Notes: generated by a model not told the origin, from the letters alone. 64,000 nt of DNA from Sinanaerobacter chloroacetimidivorans (GCF_018128545.1 NZ_JAGSND010000012.1:62001-126000), one strand, 5' to 3'. Positions 1-9,080 are shown, counted from the first letter of the stretch. Numbers and translations are program-made.

Positions 1-2
1 TA

Positions 3-1031
3 ACCAATATCAGGGACATTGAGGAACTGAGCAGGCTGACTCATAATGTTCTGAAAAAGAATGAAAAAGATACCTCTACTTATTCCGGAATCATCACAGA
101 AAGTAAAGAGTTCGGGAAGGTATTGGAACTGGCTGCGCAAGCAGCGAAATTTAAATCCACTGTACTTCTGCTTGGAGAAACCGGTGTGGGAAAAGATGTA
201 ATTGCCAGACTAATTCATAATTTGAGTCCTTTAAAAGAAGGTCCCTTTGTGAAAGTGAACTGCGGCGCTATTCCGGAAAACTTATTGGAATCGGAGTTTT
301 TCGGATATGAATACGGAGCTTTTACCGGTGCCAAGAAAGACGGTAAAATCGGATTTTTCGAGGAATCAAACAGGGGGACGATTTTTCTTGATGAAATAGG
401 AGATCTGCCTTTATCCCTGCAGGTCAAACTACTCCAAGTCATACAGGATAAAAACGTGCGGCGGATCGGTGCTTCAAAAAGTGAATCAGTTGACGTCAGA
501 ATCATTGCCGCTACAAATAATGATCTGAAAAAAATGGTGGAGGAGGGAAGGTTCCGGGAGGATTTATACTACCGCTTAAACGTGATTTCAATACATATTC
601 CGCCGCTGAGAGAGAGAAAAGAAGACATCATTCCTCTTGCCTATCATTTCCTGGATGTCTTTAATAAGCAATACGGAACCAAAAAGGAATTTGGCCCGGA
701 TGTACCGACAATCCTTGGGAGCTATTATTGGCCGGGTAATGTCAGAGAACTTGAAAATTTAATTGAAAGAATTGTAGTTATATCAAAGGATTCAGAAATC
801 TCCTTAAAGGATATTCCCCCTTATGTCAAGCAGGTTTCGAATACTCAGCACGGCCAGATTATAGTAAATAACATCATGCCGCTTAAAGAGGCTATTTCAG
901 AGGTTGAAAAACAAATTATCAACCATGCGTATAAGGTTTACGGCAATACTTATAAAATGGCGGAGGTATTGGGTGTAAATCAGTCGACGATTGTGAGAAA
1001 GTTAAAACATATACAAGATCAGAATAAATGA
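3..1031 (+). CDS. Sigma-54-dependent enhancer-binding regulator, 5' end cut by window
   Basis: The reading frame is open from the first bases, so 342 C-terminal residues of a longer protein are visible. The first ~20 residues (IRDIEELSRL) look like the end of a PAS domain. The AAA+ domain follows with Walker A GETGVGKD, the sigma-54 contact loop GAFTGA, Walker B GTIFLDEIGDLP and the sensor II region WPGNVRELENL. The C-terminus carries a Fis-type helix-turn-helix (MAEVLGVNQSTIVRKL). Such proteins bind upstream sites and use ATP hydrolysis to open promoters held by RNA polymerase-sigma-54. A -24/-12 promoter lies 194 bases downstream in front of the hydrogenase operon, so that operon is the inferred target. 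The internal TTG at 123 is unlikely to be the start because homology continues upstream. The family assignment is firm; the target and signal are inferred. Confidence 0.93.
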   Translation, partial: TNIRDIEELSRLTHNVLKKNEKDTSTYSGIITESKEFGKVLELAAQAAKFKSTVLLLGETGVGKDVIARLIHNLSPLKEGPFVKVNCGAIPENLLESEFFGYEYGAFTGAKKDGKIGFFEESNRGTIFLDEIGDLPLSLQVKLLQVIQDKNVRRIGASKSESVDVRIIAATNNDLKKMVEEGRFREDLYYRLNVISIHIPPLRERKEDIIPLAYHFLDVFNKQYGTKKEFGPDVPTILGSYYWPGNVRELENLIERIVVISKDSEISLKDIPPYVKQVSNTQHGQIIVNNIMPLKEAISEVEKQIINHAYKVYGNTYKMAEVLGVNQSTIVRKLKHIQDQNK

Positions 1032-1044
1032 TGATCTACCGGTT

Positions 1045-1087
1045 AATGCGGCAGTGCATTCATAATGCACTGCCGCATTATTTTTTT
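1045..1087 (+). terminator. Rho-independent terminator after the sigma-54 regulator
   Basis: A perfect 15-bp stem (1045-1059 with 1065-1079) closes a 5-base loop and is followed by a run of seven T. It separates the regulator from the hydrogenase operon. It is strong enough that the operon must have its own promoter. Confidence 0.93.
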
Positions 1088-1224
1088 ATTATTGAATCGA
1101 ATAGTTAGCTTTAGAGTGATTGGGGTGAAATGAAAGGAATTCGGACAAACCTTATTGGATGCACTGATGCATTAAAATAATTCAATAAAATCCAAGATTG
1201 GCAGAAAATGAACCTCCAAATAGC

Positions 1225-1240
1225 TGGCATAAGTCTTGCT
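1225..1240 (+). promoter_or_regulatory. Sigma-54 (-24/-12) promoter of the hydrogenase operon
   Basis: TGGCAT-N5-TTGCT matches the sigma-54 consensus TGGCAC-N5-TTGCW, with the GG and GC pairs at the fixed distance. It sits 61 bases before the NuoE-like start. A dyad ATGCACTGATGCAT at 1159-1172, about 55 bases further up, could bind the activator. The rest of the 1088-1301 gap shows nothing else. Confidence 0.8.
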
Positions 1241-1301
1241 TTACGTTAGATAAATATCAAACTATTCCTTTTGAAGCTCAAACTTAAATGGAGGTGTTTT
1301 A

Positions 1302-1799
1302 ATGTCACAGCTTGACCATGAATGTAAGTGCCATAATTTGAATGAGGAAGAAAAGTATGCTTTATTAACCAGAATCATTAACGAATATGAAAAAAATGAG
1401 AGCAATCTAATTCAAATTCTCCATATGGCCCAGACAATTTTTGGGTTTTTACCTTATGAAACCCAAAAGTTTATAGCTGAACAAATGGATCTGCCTGTTT
1501 CTAAAGTGAGCGGAGTCGTTACTTTTTATTCGTTTTTCTCAACCGAACCCAAGGGTCAATATACAATAAAGGTTTGTCTGGGAACTGCCTGCTATGTTCG
1601 AGGCGGAAAAAAGATTCTAGAAAAACTGAAAGAAAATTTGGGGATTGATGTTGGAGAAACCACAAAGGATCTCAAATTTTCACTTGAAGTCATGAGATGT
1701 CTGGGTGCATGCGGCTTGTCGCCGGTCATCAGCATTAATGGCAAGATATATAAAAGAGTAAACGCCAATAAAATACAACAAATATTAAAGACATATTAA
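1302..1799 (+). CDS. NuoE-like [2Fe-2S] subunit of an NAD(P)-linked [FeFe] hydrogenase
   Basis: 165 residues, the usual size of the NuoE/HydC/HndA thioredoxin-like ferredoxin. The four cluster cysteines are visible as CLGTACYVRGG (about residues 97-107) and CLGACGLSP (about 137-145). The N-terminal helical part (IIMEYEKN... LPYETQKFIAEQMDLP-like) is also typical. The protein passes electrons between the flavin subunit and the rest of the complex in the cytoplasm. The start is the ATG eight bases after GGAGGTG. It is the first gene of the operon and the next gene begins 12 bases after its stop. Expression is inferred to depend on sigma-54. Confidence 0.92.
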   Translation: MSQLDHECKCHNLNEEEKYALLTRIINEYEKNESNLIQILHMAQTIFGFLPYETQKFIAEQMDLPVSKVSGVVTFYSFFSTEPKGQYTIKVCLGTACYVRGGKKILEKLKENLGIDVGETTKDLKFSLEVMRCLGACGLSPVISINGKIYKRVNANKIQQILKTY

Positions 1800-1811
1800 G
1801 GGCGGTGAAGC

Positions 1812-4800
1812 GTGGTGAATAAAGATATGAATAATAAAATAAGTACCATTCAGGATCTTGATCTGATAAAAAAAGAATTTGAAAATAAAACAGCTCAATA
1901 CCGGTACAGACTTCTCCTTTGCTCCGGTTCAGGATGTGTTTCCTCGGGCTGTAAGGAGGTAAGAGAGTCTCTCTTAAAAGAACTGGAAAAGGAAGGGATG
2001 TTATCCTCTGTAGAATTAAGTCTTACAGGCTGTATCGGTATCTGTGACGTAGGGCCCAGAATGAGCGTACTTCCTGAAGGTGTTTTTTACTGTAAATTAA
2101 AACCTGAGGATATGAAAAAAATTGTTAAAACCCATCTATTAGGGGGACAGATCGTAGAAGAATGCTGTTATTCCGACAGAAGCACCGGTCAAAAGGTGCC
2201 TTATATGCAGGATATCGACTTTTTTAAAGGTCAGAGCAAGGTCGTGCTGAGAGACTGCGGAATGATTGATTACAGGTCTATGGAAGAATATATTTTCCAT
2301 GACGGATATTATTCCCTCGCAAAAGTTCTGAATGAATTCAGCTCGGAGCAGGTGATCGATGAGATTAAAAAATCCGGACTGAGGGGAAGAGGCGGAGGCG
2401 GATTTCCTACAGGGGTAAAATGGCAGCTTGCAGCAAAATCAAAAGGAGATCAAAAATATGTCATATGTAATGCAGATGAAGGGGATCCCGGCGCATTCAT
2501 GGATAGGAGCCTTTTGGAAGGGAACCCGCATCTCGTATTGGAAGGAATGACCATTGCCGGATATGCAATGGGGGCAAACAAAGGGTATGTTTATATCAGG
2601 GCTGAATATCCGCTTGCGTTGGAGGGATTGGAATATGCCATCAAGGAAGCCCGAGACAGAAATTTGTTGGGGAAAAATATTTTCGGAAGCGGGTTTGATT
2701 TCGACATCGAGATCAGAATCGGCGCCGGTGCCTTCGTGTGCGGTGAAGAAACTGCGCTCATGTGTTCGGTTGAAGGCAAGCGCGGCGAACCGAGACAAAA
2801 GCCTCCGTTTCCTGCAGAGTCAGGATTGTTTGGGAAACCTACCGTCATCAATAATGTTGAGACACTTGGAAATGTTCCGATCATTATTCGTAAGGGTTCG
2901 GACTGGTTTTCAGAATTGGGAACGGAAAAAAGCAAAGGAACAAAGGTCTTTGCCCTGGCTGGGGATATACATAATACAGGTCTCATTGAGGTTCCAATGG
3001 GTCTCACCCTTGGAGAAATCATCTATGATATAGGCGGCGGAATACCAAAAGGGAAAAAGTTTAAGGTCGCTCAAACGGGAGGACCTTCCGGAGGCTGCCT
3101 CACAAAGGCACACCTGAATACACCTGTGGATTATGATTCTCTGGTTGAGCTTGGTGCCATCATGGGATCAGGCGGTTTGATCTGCATGGATGAAGATACT
3201 TGTATGGTAGATGTGGCCAGATATTTTATGGAATTTGTACAGGAGGAATCCTGCGGAAAGTGTGTAGCCTGCAGACTGGGAACAAAGAGAATGCTGGAGA
3301 TTCTGGAAAGAATCACAACCGGAAGAGGGCGGGAAGGAGATGTGGAACTGCTGGAGGAAATCGGAAAAGTGGTTAAGGATACAGCTTTGTGCGGCTTGGG
3401 TCAGACAGCAGCAAATCCTGTGCTGAGTACAATCAAATATTTCAGGGACGAGTACGATGAGCATATCAGACAGAAATACTGCAGAGCGGGGGTATGTTCC
3501 GAATTGTTTCTTTCCCCCTGTGAGAATGCATGCCCGGCTAATGTCAACGTGCCTGGCTATATTTCCCTGGTGGCTGTTGGGAGAGTCAAAGATGCCTATA
3601 ACCTGATACGACAGGAGAATCCGTTCCCATCCGTATGCGGAAGGGTCTGCACGCATCCCTGCGAAAGTAAATGCAGAAGGGGCCAGCTGGATGAGCCCCT
3701 GGCAATTGCGGATTTGAAACGGTATGCTGCGGACGAAGCCATGAAGCACCATGATCCATTCACGGATTTGGTGTTTCCTAAAAAATTTAAATCCGTCGGA
3801 ATCGTCGGTGCAGGTCCATCCGGATTAACCTGTGCTTATTATCTAGGGAGGCTTGGTTACGATGTGACTGTTTATGAAGCGCAGCCTGTTGCAGGAGGTG
3901 TGCTGCTGTTCGGAATTCCTGAATACCGGTTGCCGAAAGAAGTTCTGAAAAGAGAAATCGATGCAATCAAGCAGGTTGGCATTCACATTCTAACGGATAT
4001 CGAAATCGGAAAAGACCTTACCTTTGATGAGCTGAGAGAAAAACATGACGCTGTTTATATTTCCACCGGGACCCAGTTTACCAGAAAGATCGGAGTGGAA
4101 GGGGAACAACTGCCAGGTGTCTATCACGGGTTGGACTTCTTAAAAGACGTCAACCTCGGAAGATTCTCATCCCTGAATGGTGTTATTGCAGTCATAGGGG
4201 GCGGGAATACGGCTATTGACGCTGCAAGAGTTGCTGTCAGGATTGGAGCCGATGAAGTACATGTTTTATATCGAAGAAAGATGGAGGATATGCCTGCCGA
4301 TAAACGGGAAGTAGCAGATGCAATGGAGGAAGGCGTTATCATTCATGAACTTGTGGAACCGGTAGAATTTCTCGGAACTGACATGGTAAAGCAGGTCAAG
4401 TGTGTCAGAATGGAACTGTCTGGTTTTGACAAGGATGGAAGGAAAAACCCAGTCAGAATCCAAGGCTCCGAATTTCTTCTCGATGTTGATTATGTGATCC
4501 CTGCAGTAAGCCAGTACTCTGATCTTCCTTTTATCAGGAAAGATGAGGTTGAAGTAACCAAGATGGGAACCTTCGTCGTTGAAGAGGATACGCTCATGAC
4601 CTCAATGCCGGGAGTCTTTGCCGGAGGGGACGTAGTAAGGGGATCGGATGTAGTCATCAGAGCGATTGCAGACGGGAAGAAAGCTGCAGGCGCTATGGAT
4701 CTTTATCTTGGCGGCGGCGGTCAACTAAATAAAGGAGAACCCATTGAACTGCCGGACCTCATAGATGAATCTGAATTGGTAGAACATGAGCGGTTCAAAA

Positions 4801-4919
4801 TGGAATATATCGATATGGATTCCAGAAAACATAGTTTTGAAGAAGTAGCGAGAGGTTTCCACCGGTTAAATGCAATCGCTGAAGCCATGAGATGCTTAAG
4901 ATGCGACAGAAGGCAATAA
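1812..4919 (+). CDS. NuoF-like flavoprotein fused to a GltD/NfnB-type NAD(P)H oxidoreductase
   Basis: 1035 residues with three parts. Residues ~30-110 form a thioredoxin-like [2Fe-2S] domain (CSGSGCVSSGC). Residues ~130-560 are a NuoF/HydB core with the FMN/NADH motif GRGGGGFPTGVKW and the 4Fe-4S motif ESCGKCVACRLGT. From ~570 to the end it is a glutamate synthase small-subunit-like module: Cys-rich entry (CENACPANVNVPGY, then CTHPCESKC), FAD fold GIVGAGPSGL (~662) and a nucleotide fold AVIGGGNTAIDAA (~790) ending in LYRR, a pattern usual for NADPH-binding GltD/NfnB. Classical HydB carries two C-terminal ferredoxin clusters; here the GltD module takes that place. The complex may therefore connect H2 with both NAD(H) and NADP(H), possibly by electron bifurcation. 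That role is inference. Start is GTG 1812 or GTG 1815. Confidence 0.9.
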   Translation: MVNKDMNNKISTIQDLDLIKKEFENKTAQYRYRLLLCSGSGCVSSGCKEVRESLLKELEKEGMLSSVELSLTGCIGICDVGPRMSVLPEGVFYCKLKPEDMKKIVKTHLLGGQIVEECCYSDRSTGQKVPYMQDIDFFKGQSKVVLRDCGMIDYRSMEEYIFHDGYYSLAKVLNEFSSEQVIDEIKKSGLRGRGGGGFPTGVKWQLAAKSKGDQKYVICNADEGDPGAFMDRSLLEGNPHLVLEGMTIAGYAMGANKGYVYIRAEYPLALEGLEYAIKEARDRNLLGKNIFGSGFDFDIEIRIGAGAFVCGEETALMCSVEGKRGEPRQKPPFPAESGLFGKPTVINNVETLGNVPIIIRKGSDWFSELGTEKSKGTKVFALAGDIHNTGLIEVPMGLTLGEIIYDIGGGIPKGKKFKVAQTGGPSGGCLTKAHLNTPVDYDSLVELGAIMGSGGLICMDEDTCMVDVARYFMEFVQEESCGKCVACRLGTKRMLEILERITTGRGREGDVELLEEIGKVVKDTALCGLGQTAANPVLSTIKYFRDEYDEHIRQKYCRAGVCSELFLSPCENACPANVNVPGYISLVAVGRVKDAYNLIRQENPFPSVCGRVCTHPCESKCRRGQLDEPLAIADLKRYAADEAMKHHDPFTDLVFPKKFKSVGIVGAGPSGLTCAYYLGRLGYDVTVYEAQPVAGGVLLFGIPEYRLPKEVLKREIDAIKQVGIHILTDIEIGKDLTFDELREKHDAVYISTGTQFTRKIGVEGEQLPGVYHGLDFLKDVNLGRFSSLNGVIAVIGGGNTAIDAARVAVRIGADEVHVLYRRKMEDMPADKREVADAMEEGVIIHELVEPVEFLGTDMVKQVKCVRMELSGFDKDGRKNPVRIQGSEFLLDVDYVIPAVSQYSDLPFIRKDEVEVTKMGTFVVEEDTLMTSMPGVFAGGDVVRGSDVVIRAIADGKKAAGAMDLYLGGGGQLNKGEPIELPDLIDESELVEHERFKMEYIDMDSRKHSFEEVARGFHRLNAIAEAMRCLRCDRRQ

Positions 4920-4931
4920 GGGGGTGAGAAA

Positions 4932-6755
4932 ATGATCAATCTTACAATAAACAATAAAAGAATAACTGCAGAAGAGGGTACGACCATTCTGGAAGCGGCA
5001 AAACAAAATAATATTCTGATACCGAGCTTGTGTTATCTTGAGGGTGTTCATAAAATCGGCTCATGCAGGATTTGTGTCGTCGAGCAAGAGGGAGCTAAAA
5101 ACCTTCAGGCTTCCTGCATGACGGCTGTCAGTGAAGGCATGGTAATTCACACAAATTCAGACAGAGTAAGAAAAGCGAGAAAGATACTCTATGAATTGAT
5201 GTTGTCAGACCATCCCAAGGATTGTCTGAAATGCTCGCGCAGTCAGAACTGTGAGCTTCAAAAGCTCGGAGAATTGATACAGGTAGATGAATCAAGGTTT
5301 GAGGGAGCAAAATCAAAAGACTTTATCGATGAAACGTCTCCTTCGATAGCAAGAGATAATTCCAAATGTATTCTATGCAAAAGGTGTGTTACGATTTGCA
5401 ACGAAGTACAAGGGGTTGGCATATTAAATCCCCAGTTCAGAGGATTTTCCACCGAAGTGAGTCCGGGAAGTGAGCTGCCTTTAGGATCTGCTGCATGCAC
5501 TTACTGCGGACAATGCACGACGGTATGTCCGGTGGGTGCATTGAAGGAAAAGGATTCGACAAAGGCGGTATGGGAAGCCTTGCTTCACACGAATAAAACA
5601 GTAATCGTACAAACGGCCCCGGCAATCAGGGTTGCATTAGGGGAGGAATTCGGATATGAACCTGGAACCATCGTGACAGGCAAAATGGTCAGTGCTTTAA
5701 AAGAAATGAATTTTGACTATGTATTCGATACCAATTTTACAGCAGATTTGACCATTATGGAGGAAGGCACCGAATTTCTGGGGAGGATTGTAAGTTATCT
5801 TTATTCTCAAAAGGTTATTGATACGGAGAAACTGGAAAAATTGGGATTCAAACCCACTGACACTGGTCCGACGCTGCCGATGATTACGAGCTGCAGCCCA
5901 GGATGGATCAAGTATATCGAACACTATTACCCTGAACAAATCGAGCATCTTTCTTCCTGTAAATCTCCGCATATGATGCTTGGAGCATTATGTAAAAGTT
6001 ATTTTGCAGAAAAGATCCAGGTGGATCCCAAGGATGTTTTTGTTGTATCGGTAATGCCTTGTACGGCTAAAAAATTTGAAATCACTCGGCCTGAAATGAT
6101 CAATAACGGTGTTTCGAATGTTGATGCTGTTCTTACAACAAGAGAACTTGCGAAAATGATTAAAAATTCGGGAATCGAATTTGTATCACTGCCCGAAGGC
6201 GTTATGGATCATCCATTAGGACTTTCATCCGGTGCTGCGGATATTTTTGGAGCACCCGGAGGAGTTATGGAAGCCGCTCTACGTACCGTATATGAAATTG
6301 TTACAGGAAGGGAACTTCCTTTTGACAAACTTCATGTTGTGCCTATACAGGGGCTTGAGAGAATCAAGACTGCAGAGTTGACCATTGAGGATGCAAAAGA
6401 AGAATGGGAATTTTTGAACGGAATCACCGTGAAAGTTGCAACAACCAGCGGATTGAAAGGCGCTTCATTATTGATGGAAGAAATCCAAAGGGGAGAGAGT
6501 CCCTATCATTTCATAGAAGTGATGGGCTGCCCGGGCGGATGTATCAGCGGAGGAGGTCAGCCCAGGCCTACGAATGATGAAGTCAGAAAGAAGAGAATAC
6601 AGGCAATCTACGCTGAAGATGAAGGAAAAGCTCTTAGAAAATCTCATGAAAATCCTTATATAGAAAACCTGTATCAAGAGTATCTCGGGAAACCACTGGG
6701 GCATAGATCTCATGAATTGCTTCACACTCATTATACAAAGCGCAGTAAGGTTTGA
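4932..6755 (+). CDS. hydA: [FeFe] hydrogenase catalytic subunit
   Basis: 607 residues in the order expected for multi-cluster group A enzymes. They comprise an N-terminal [2Fe-2S] domain (CYLEG...CRICVV), a His-ligated 4Fe-4S motif HPKDCLKCSRSQNC, a 2x[4Fe-4S] domain (CILCKRCVTIC, CTYCGQCTTVCPVG) and the H-cluster domain, ending in the small-subunit region. H-cluster signatures are L1 TSCSPGW (Cys321, Ser322), L2 MPCTAKK (Cys377) and L3 MGCPGGC (Cys533, Cys537). L1 departs from the usual TSCCPGW, and an extra cysteine, Cys343, sits in SSCKSP. It is a cytoplasmic enzyme reversibly reducing protons with electrons from the two upstream subunits. No hydE/F/G maturase lies in the window. The start follows GGGGTGAG with good spacing. 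Confidence 0.95.
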   Translation: MINLTINNKRITAEEGTTILEAAKQNNILIPSLCYLEGVHKIGSCRICVVEQEGAKNLQASCMTAVSEGMVIHTNSDRVRKARKILYELMLSDHPKDCLKCSRSQNCELQKLGELIQVDESRFEGAKSKDFIDETSPSIARDNSKCILCKRCVTICNEVQGVGILNPQFRGFSTEVSPGSELPLGSAACTYCGQCTTVCPVGALKEKDSTKAVWEALLHTNKTVIVQTAPAIRVALGEEFGYEPGTIVTGKMVSALKEMNFDYVFDTNFTADLTIMEEGTEFLGRIVSYLYSQKVIDTEKLEKLGFKPTDTGPTLPMITSCSPGWIKYIEHYYPEQIEHLSSCKSPHMMLGALCKSYFAEKIQVDPKDVFVVSVMPCTAKKFEITRPEMINNGVSNVDAVLTTRELAKMIKNSGIEFVSLPEGVMDHPLGLSSGAADIFGAPGGVMEAALRTVYEIVTGRELPFDKLHVVPIQGLERIKTAELTIEDAKEEWEFLNGITVKVATTSGLKGASLLMEEIQRGESPYHFIEVMGCPGGCISGGGQPRPTNDEVRKKRIQAIYAEDEGKALRKSHENPYIENLYQEYLGKPLGHRSHELLHTHYTKRSKV

Positions 6756-6774
6756 GTGAAAGGGGGAAAGAAAG

Positions 6775-6990
6775 ATGATAGAAATAGAAATCGAGAACCC
6801 GTTGGGAAGACCAAATTATAAACTAAGGGGATTAGATGAAAATCAGGTCGCGGAAGCGGCAAGTGAATTCCAAAAAGCTTTGGATTATATTGATCACCTG
6901 CCCTTTAACAGGCAAAACTCTGCGGAGCAAGCCAGATTACGTAAAAATGATATTGAAGACAAGTATCATATTAAGATTGTAATGGAATAA
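6775..6990 (+). CDS. 71-residue protein at the end of the hydrogenase operon
   Basis: I do not recognise a family. The ATG has a good AAAGGGGG-type ribosome binding site and begins 20 bases after hydA, and a terminator follows, so it belongs to the operon. The protein is charged, has no membrane segment or cysteine, and reads as a short beta strand followed by helices. Its position suggests a small accessory or assembly factor for the complex. That is only an inference from context. Confidence 0.7.
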   Translation: MIEIEIENPLGRPNYKLRGLDENQVAEAASEFQKALDYIDHLPFNRQNSAEQARLRKNDIEDKYHIKIVME

Positions 6991-7082
6991 AGGAACAAGC
7001 TTATCCGTCCGAGCCTGGTTTGAATTCAGACCGCCGGGCGTGTAAACCCATAAAACAGCAATGCATAGTTGTTTTGGTAAAG

Positions 7083-7115
7083 ACAGGGCGAATAACCATT
7101 TTCGGCCCTGTTTTT
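7083..7115 (+). terminator. Terminator of the hydrogenase operon
   Basis: ACAGGGC (from 7083) pairs with GCCCTGT (7105-7111) with a one-base bulge beside extra GAA/TTC pairs, followed by TTTTT. The remaining 230 bases before the next gene contain no gene I can support. Confidence 0.8.
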
Positions 7116-7347
7116 ATATATGTTAGAACCATAGCTGATACTATGGCAGTTGAATGAAATAATAACAGGGGGTTGGGGGTAGAAAAAAGATGAAAAGAAG
7201 GTAACTTTATGCTATTATAATGTACGGAACATGATTTCTCTAAGGCATGCAGAAACCCTATCCATAAAATTATATCAACAATATTAAGAAATATGAACTT
7301 GAAGTGTGTTTAAAACAGATTTAGCAACAGATGCAGAGAGGTATGGG

Positions 7348-9003
7348 ATGATGAATCAGAAAAAGAGTTTTAGGATTTATGCAAGGGTAACATTGGGGAT
7401 TGCAACCTTGCTGGTGATCGCGGCAGTTTGCTTTACTCCATGGGGTAAGGCCCCGGTATTTGCGGCGACAGACGTAGGAGTCACGATTGACGGTGAATCT
7501 GTGGCATTCCAAAATGGATATGGTAAGCCGTTTATTGATTCCAACAGCAGGACATTGGTGCCGCTTCGCGGTGTCATGGAGGCCTTCGGGGCTAAAGTCA
7601 CCTGGGACAACGATACCAGAACCGTCAGTGTTGTAAAAAATGGAACAACAGTGCTGGTCCCGATTGGACAGGCATATATTCTGGTAAATGGCGAATTGGT
7701 GGTCAATGATACTTCGGCAGTGATCAGGGAGGACCTGACCTATCTGCCTATCAAAGCTGTTCTGCAAGCTTTTGGAGCAGGAGTTGCATGGGACAGCGGC
7801 AACAGAACCGTTATTGTCAGAACAGATGGAACCGTTACAGAAGTACCTGCAGTACCAAATCGTGGAGGAAGAGTATCGCGGGATGGTGAGCTTCGTGCTA
7901 TGTGGATTTCCTATCTTGAGTATATGGAAATGCCAAAAGACAAGGCGGGATTTCAGACGGCCATCGATAAAATGTTTGACAGCTGCGTTGATTTGGGCAT
8001 GAATGCCGTTATTGTCCACGTTCGTTCACACTGTGACGCAATGTATCCCTCACAATACTTTCCCTGGGCGTCCTTTGCCAGCGGAACACAGGGTGTTGAT
8101 CCGGGATACGATCCTCTTGAATATATGGTTTCGGCAGCGCACAGCAGAGGACTCGAATTCCATGCATGGCTGAATCCCTACAGGGTAACGGGGTACGGCA
8201 GTTATTGGAATCAGGTGTCAGCAAGTAATCCCGTAAAAGTTTGGATTTTTGACAATGATGCTTCCAACGACAGGTGGGCGCTTTTACATAACGGGGAATA
8301 TTATCTGAACCCTTCGATTCCCCAGGTAAGACAGCTGGTGGTAGACGGAATTCGTGAAATTGCCTCCAATTATGAGGTGGATGGGATCCATTTCGACGAT
8401 TATTTTTATCCTTCCGTGAATGACAGCAATCCTTCCTCGTATTTTGACAAGCCGGAATATGATGCCTCGGGAAGTACACTGAGCATTGCAGACTGGCGCC
8501 GTAATAATGTAAATATGATGGTAAAGGATGTCTATGCGGCAGTGAAGGAGATTGATCCTGATATTGAATTTGGAATCAGCCCTGCGGGCAATGTAGACAA
8601 TTTACGCAAGAATAACGCTTACTTTGTTGATATTGATACCTGGCTGTCTAATCCGGGATATGTGGATTACATTATGCCGCAGCTTTACTGGGGCTTTGAG
8701 AGAAGAGATTCTTCCGGCAATATTGCAGCCTACGCATTCGAGAATAATTTGCAGACCTGGATTCGTCTTGCGGAAAAGGGAAATGCGAAACTATATATAG
8801 GCTTGAATATGGCTAATGCAGGAACCAATGTTTCCGATAATAATTCGGTTTCAGAATGGATGCGTTATGATGATATCATTGCAAGACAGGTGCTGGCGGC
8901 CAGGGCTACAGGAAAAGTGGACGGTTTTGCATTCTTCCGATATGCCATATTCAATAAGAGCGAAGCGCAAAAAGAGGTTTCCAATTTGAGAGGCAAACTG
9001 TAG
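7348..9003 (+). CDS. Secreted GHL10-type glycoside hydrolase-like protein with copper amine oxidase N-like domain
   Basis: 551 residues from the ATG at 7348, which follows AGAGAGG; the frame is open further up to a GTG at 7306 without a good site. A signal peptide or anchor (IYARVTLGIATLLVIAAVCF) leads to a copper-amine-oxidase-N-like domain (~40-150, two copies of LVPLRGVMEAFGA / YLPIKAVLQAFGA). After this comes a GHL10 (DUF187) TIM barrel (~175-530) with LRAMWISYLEY, WLNPYRV, DGIHFDDYF and YIMPQLYWGF. Proteins of this build act at the cell surface on peptidoglycan or polysaccharide. The exact substrate is not known from sequence. It is a single gene between two terminators. Confidence 0.9.
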   Translation: MMNQKKSFRIYARVTLGIATLLVIAAVCFTPWGKAPVFAATDVGVTIDGESVAFQNGYGKPFIDSNSRTLVPLRGVMEAFGAKVTWDNDTRTVSVVKNGTTVLVPIGQAYILVNGELVVNDTSAVIREDLTYLPIKAVLQAFGAGVAWDSGNRTVIVRTDGTVTEVPAVPNRGGRVSRDGELRAMWISYLEYMEMPKDKAGFQTAIDKMFDSCVDLGMNAVIVHVRSHCDAMYPSQYFPWASFASGTQGVDPGYDPLEYMVSAAHSRGLEFHAWLNPYRVTGYGSYWNQVSASNPVKVWIFDNDASNDRWALLHNGEYYLNPSIPQVRQLVVDGIREIASNYEVDGIHFDDYFYPSVNDSNPSSYFDKPEYDASGSTLSIADWRRNNVNMMVKDVYAAVKEIDPDIEFGISPAGNVDNLRKNNAYFVDIDTWLSNPGYVDYIMPQLYWGFERRDSSGNIAAYAFENNLQTWIRLAEKGNAKLYIGLNMANAGTNVSDNNSVSEWMRYDDIIARQVLAARATGKVDGFAFFRYAIFNKSEAQKEVSNLRGKL

Positions 9004-9032
9004 AATCTGAATATATATTAAGTTTATAAGGG

Positions 9033-9080
9033 AAAGCAGATAGCGGGTAACGTAAAAAACAAAGCCTGTCTATCTGCTTT
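9033..9080. terminator. Bidirectional terminator between converging genes
   Basis: AAAGCAGATAG at 9033-9043 pairs with CTATCTGCTTT at 9070-9080 around a 26-base loop, with T/A runs on both sides. It touches the stop codon of the minus-strand gene. Confidence 0.75.
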
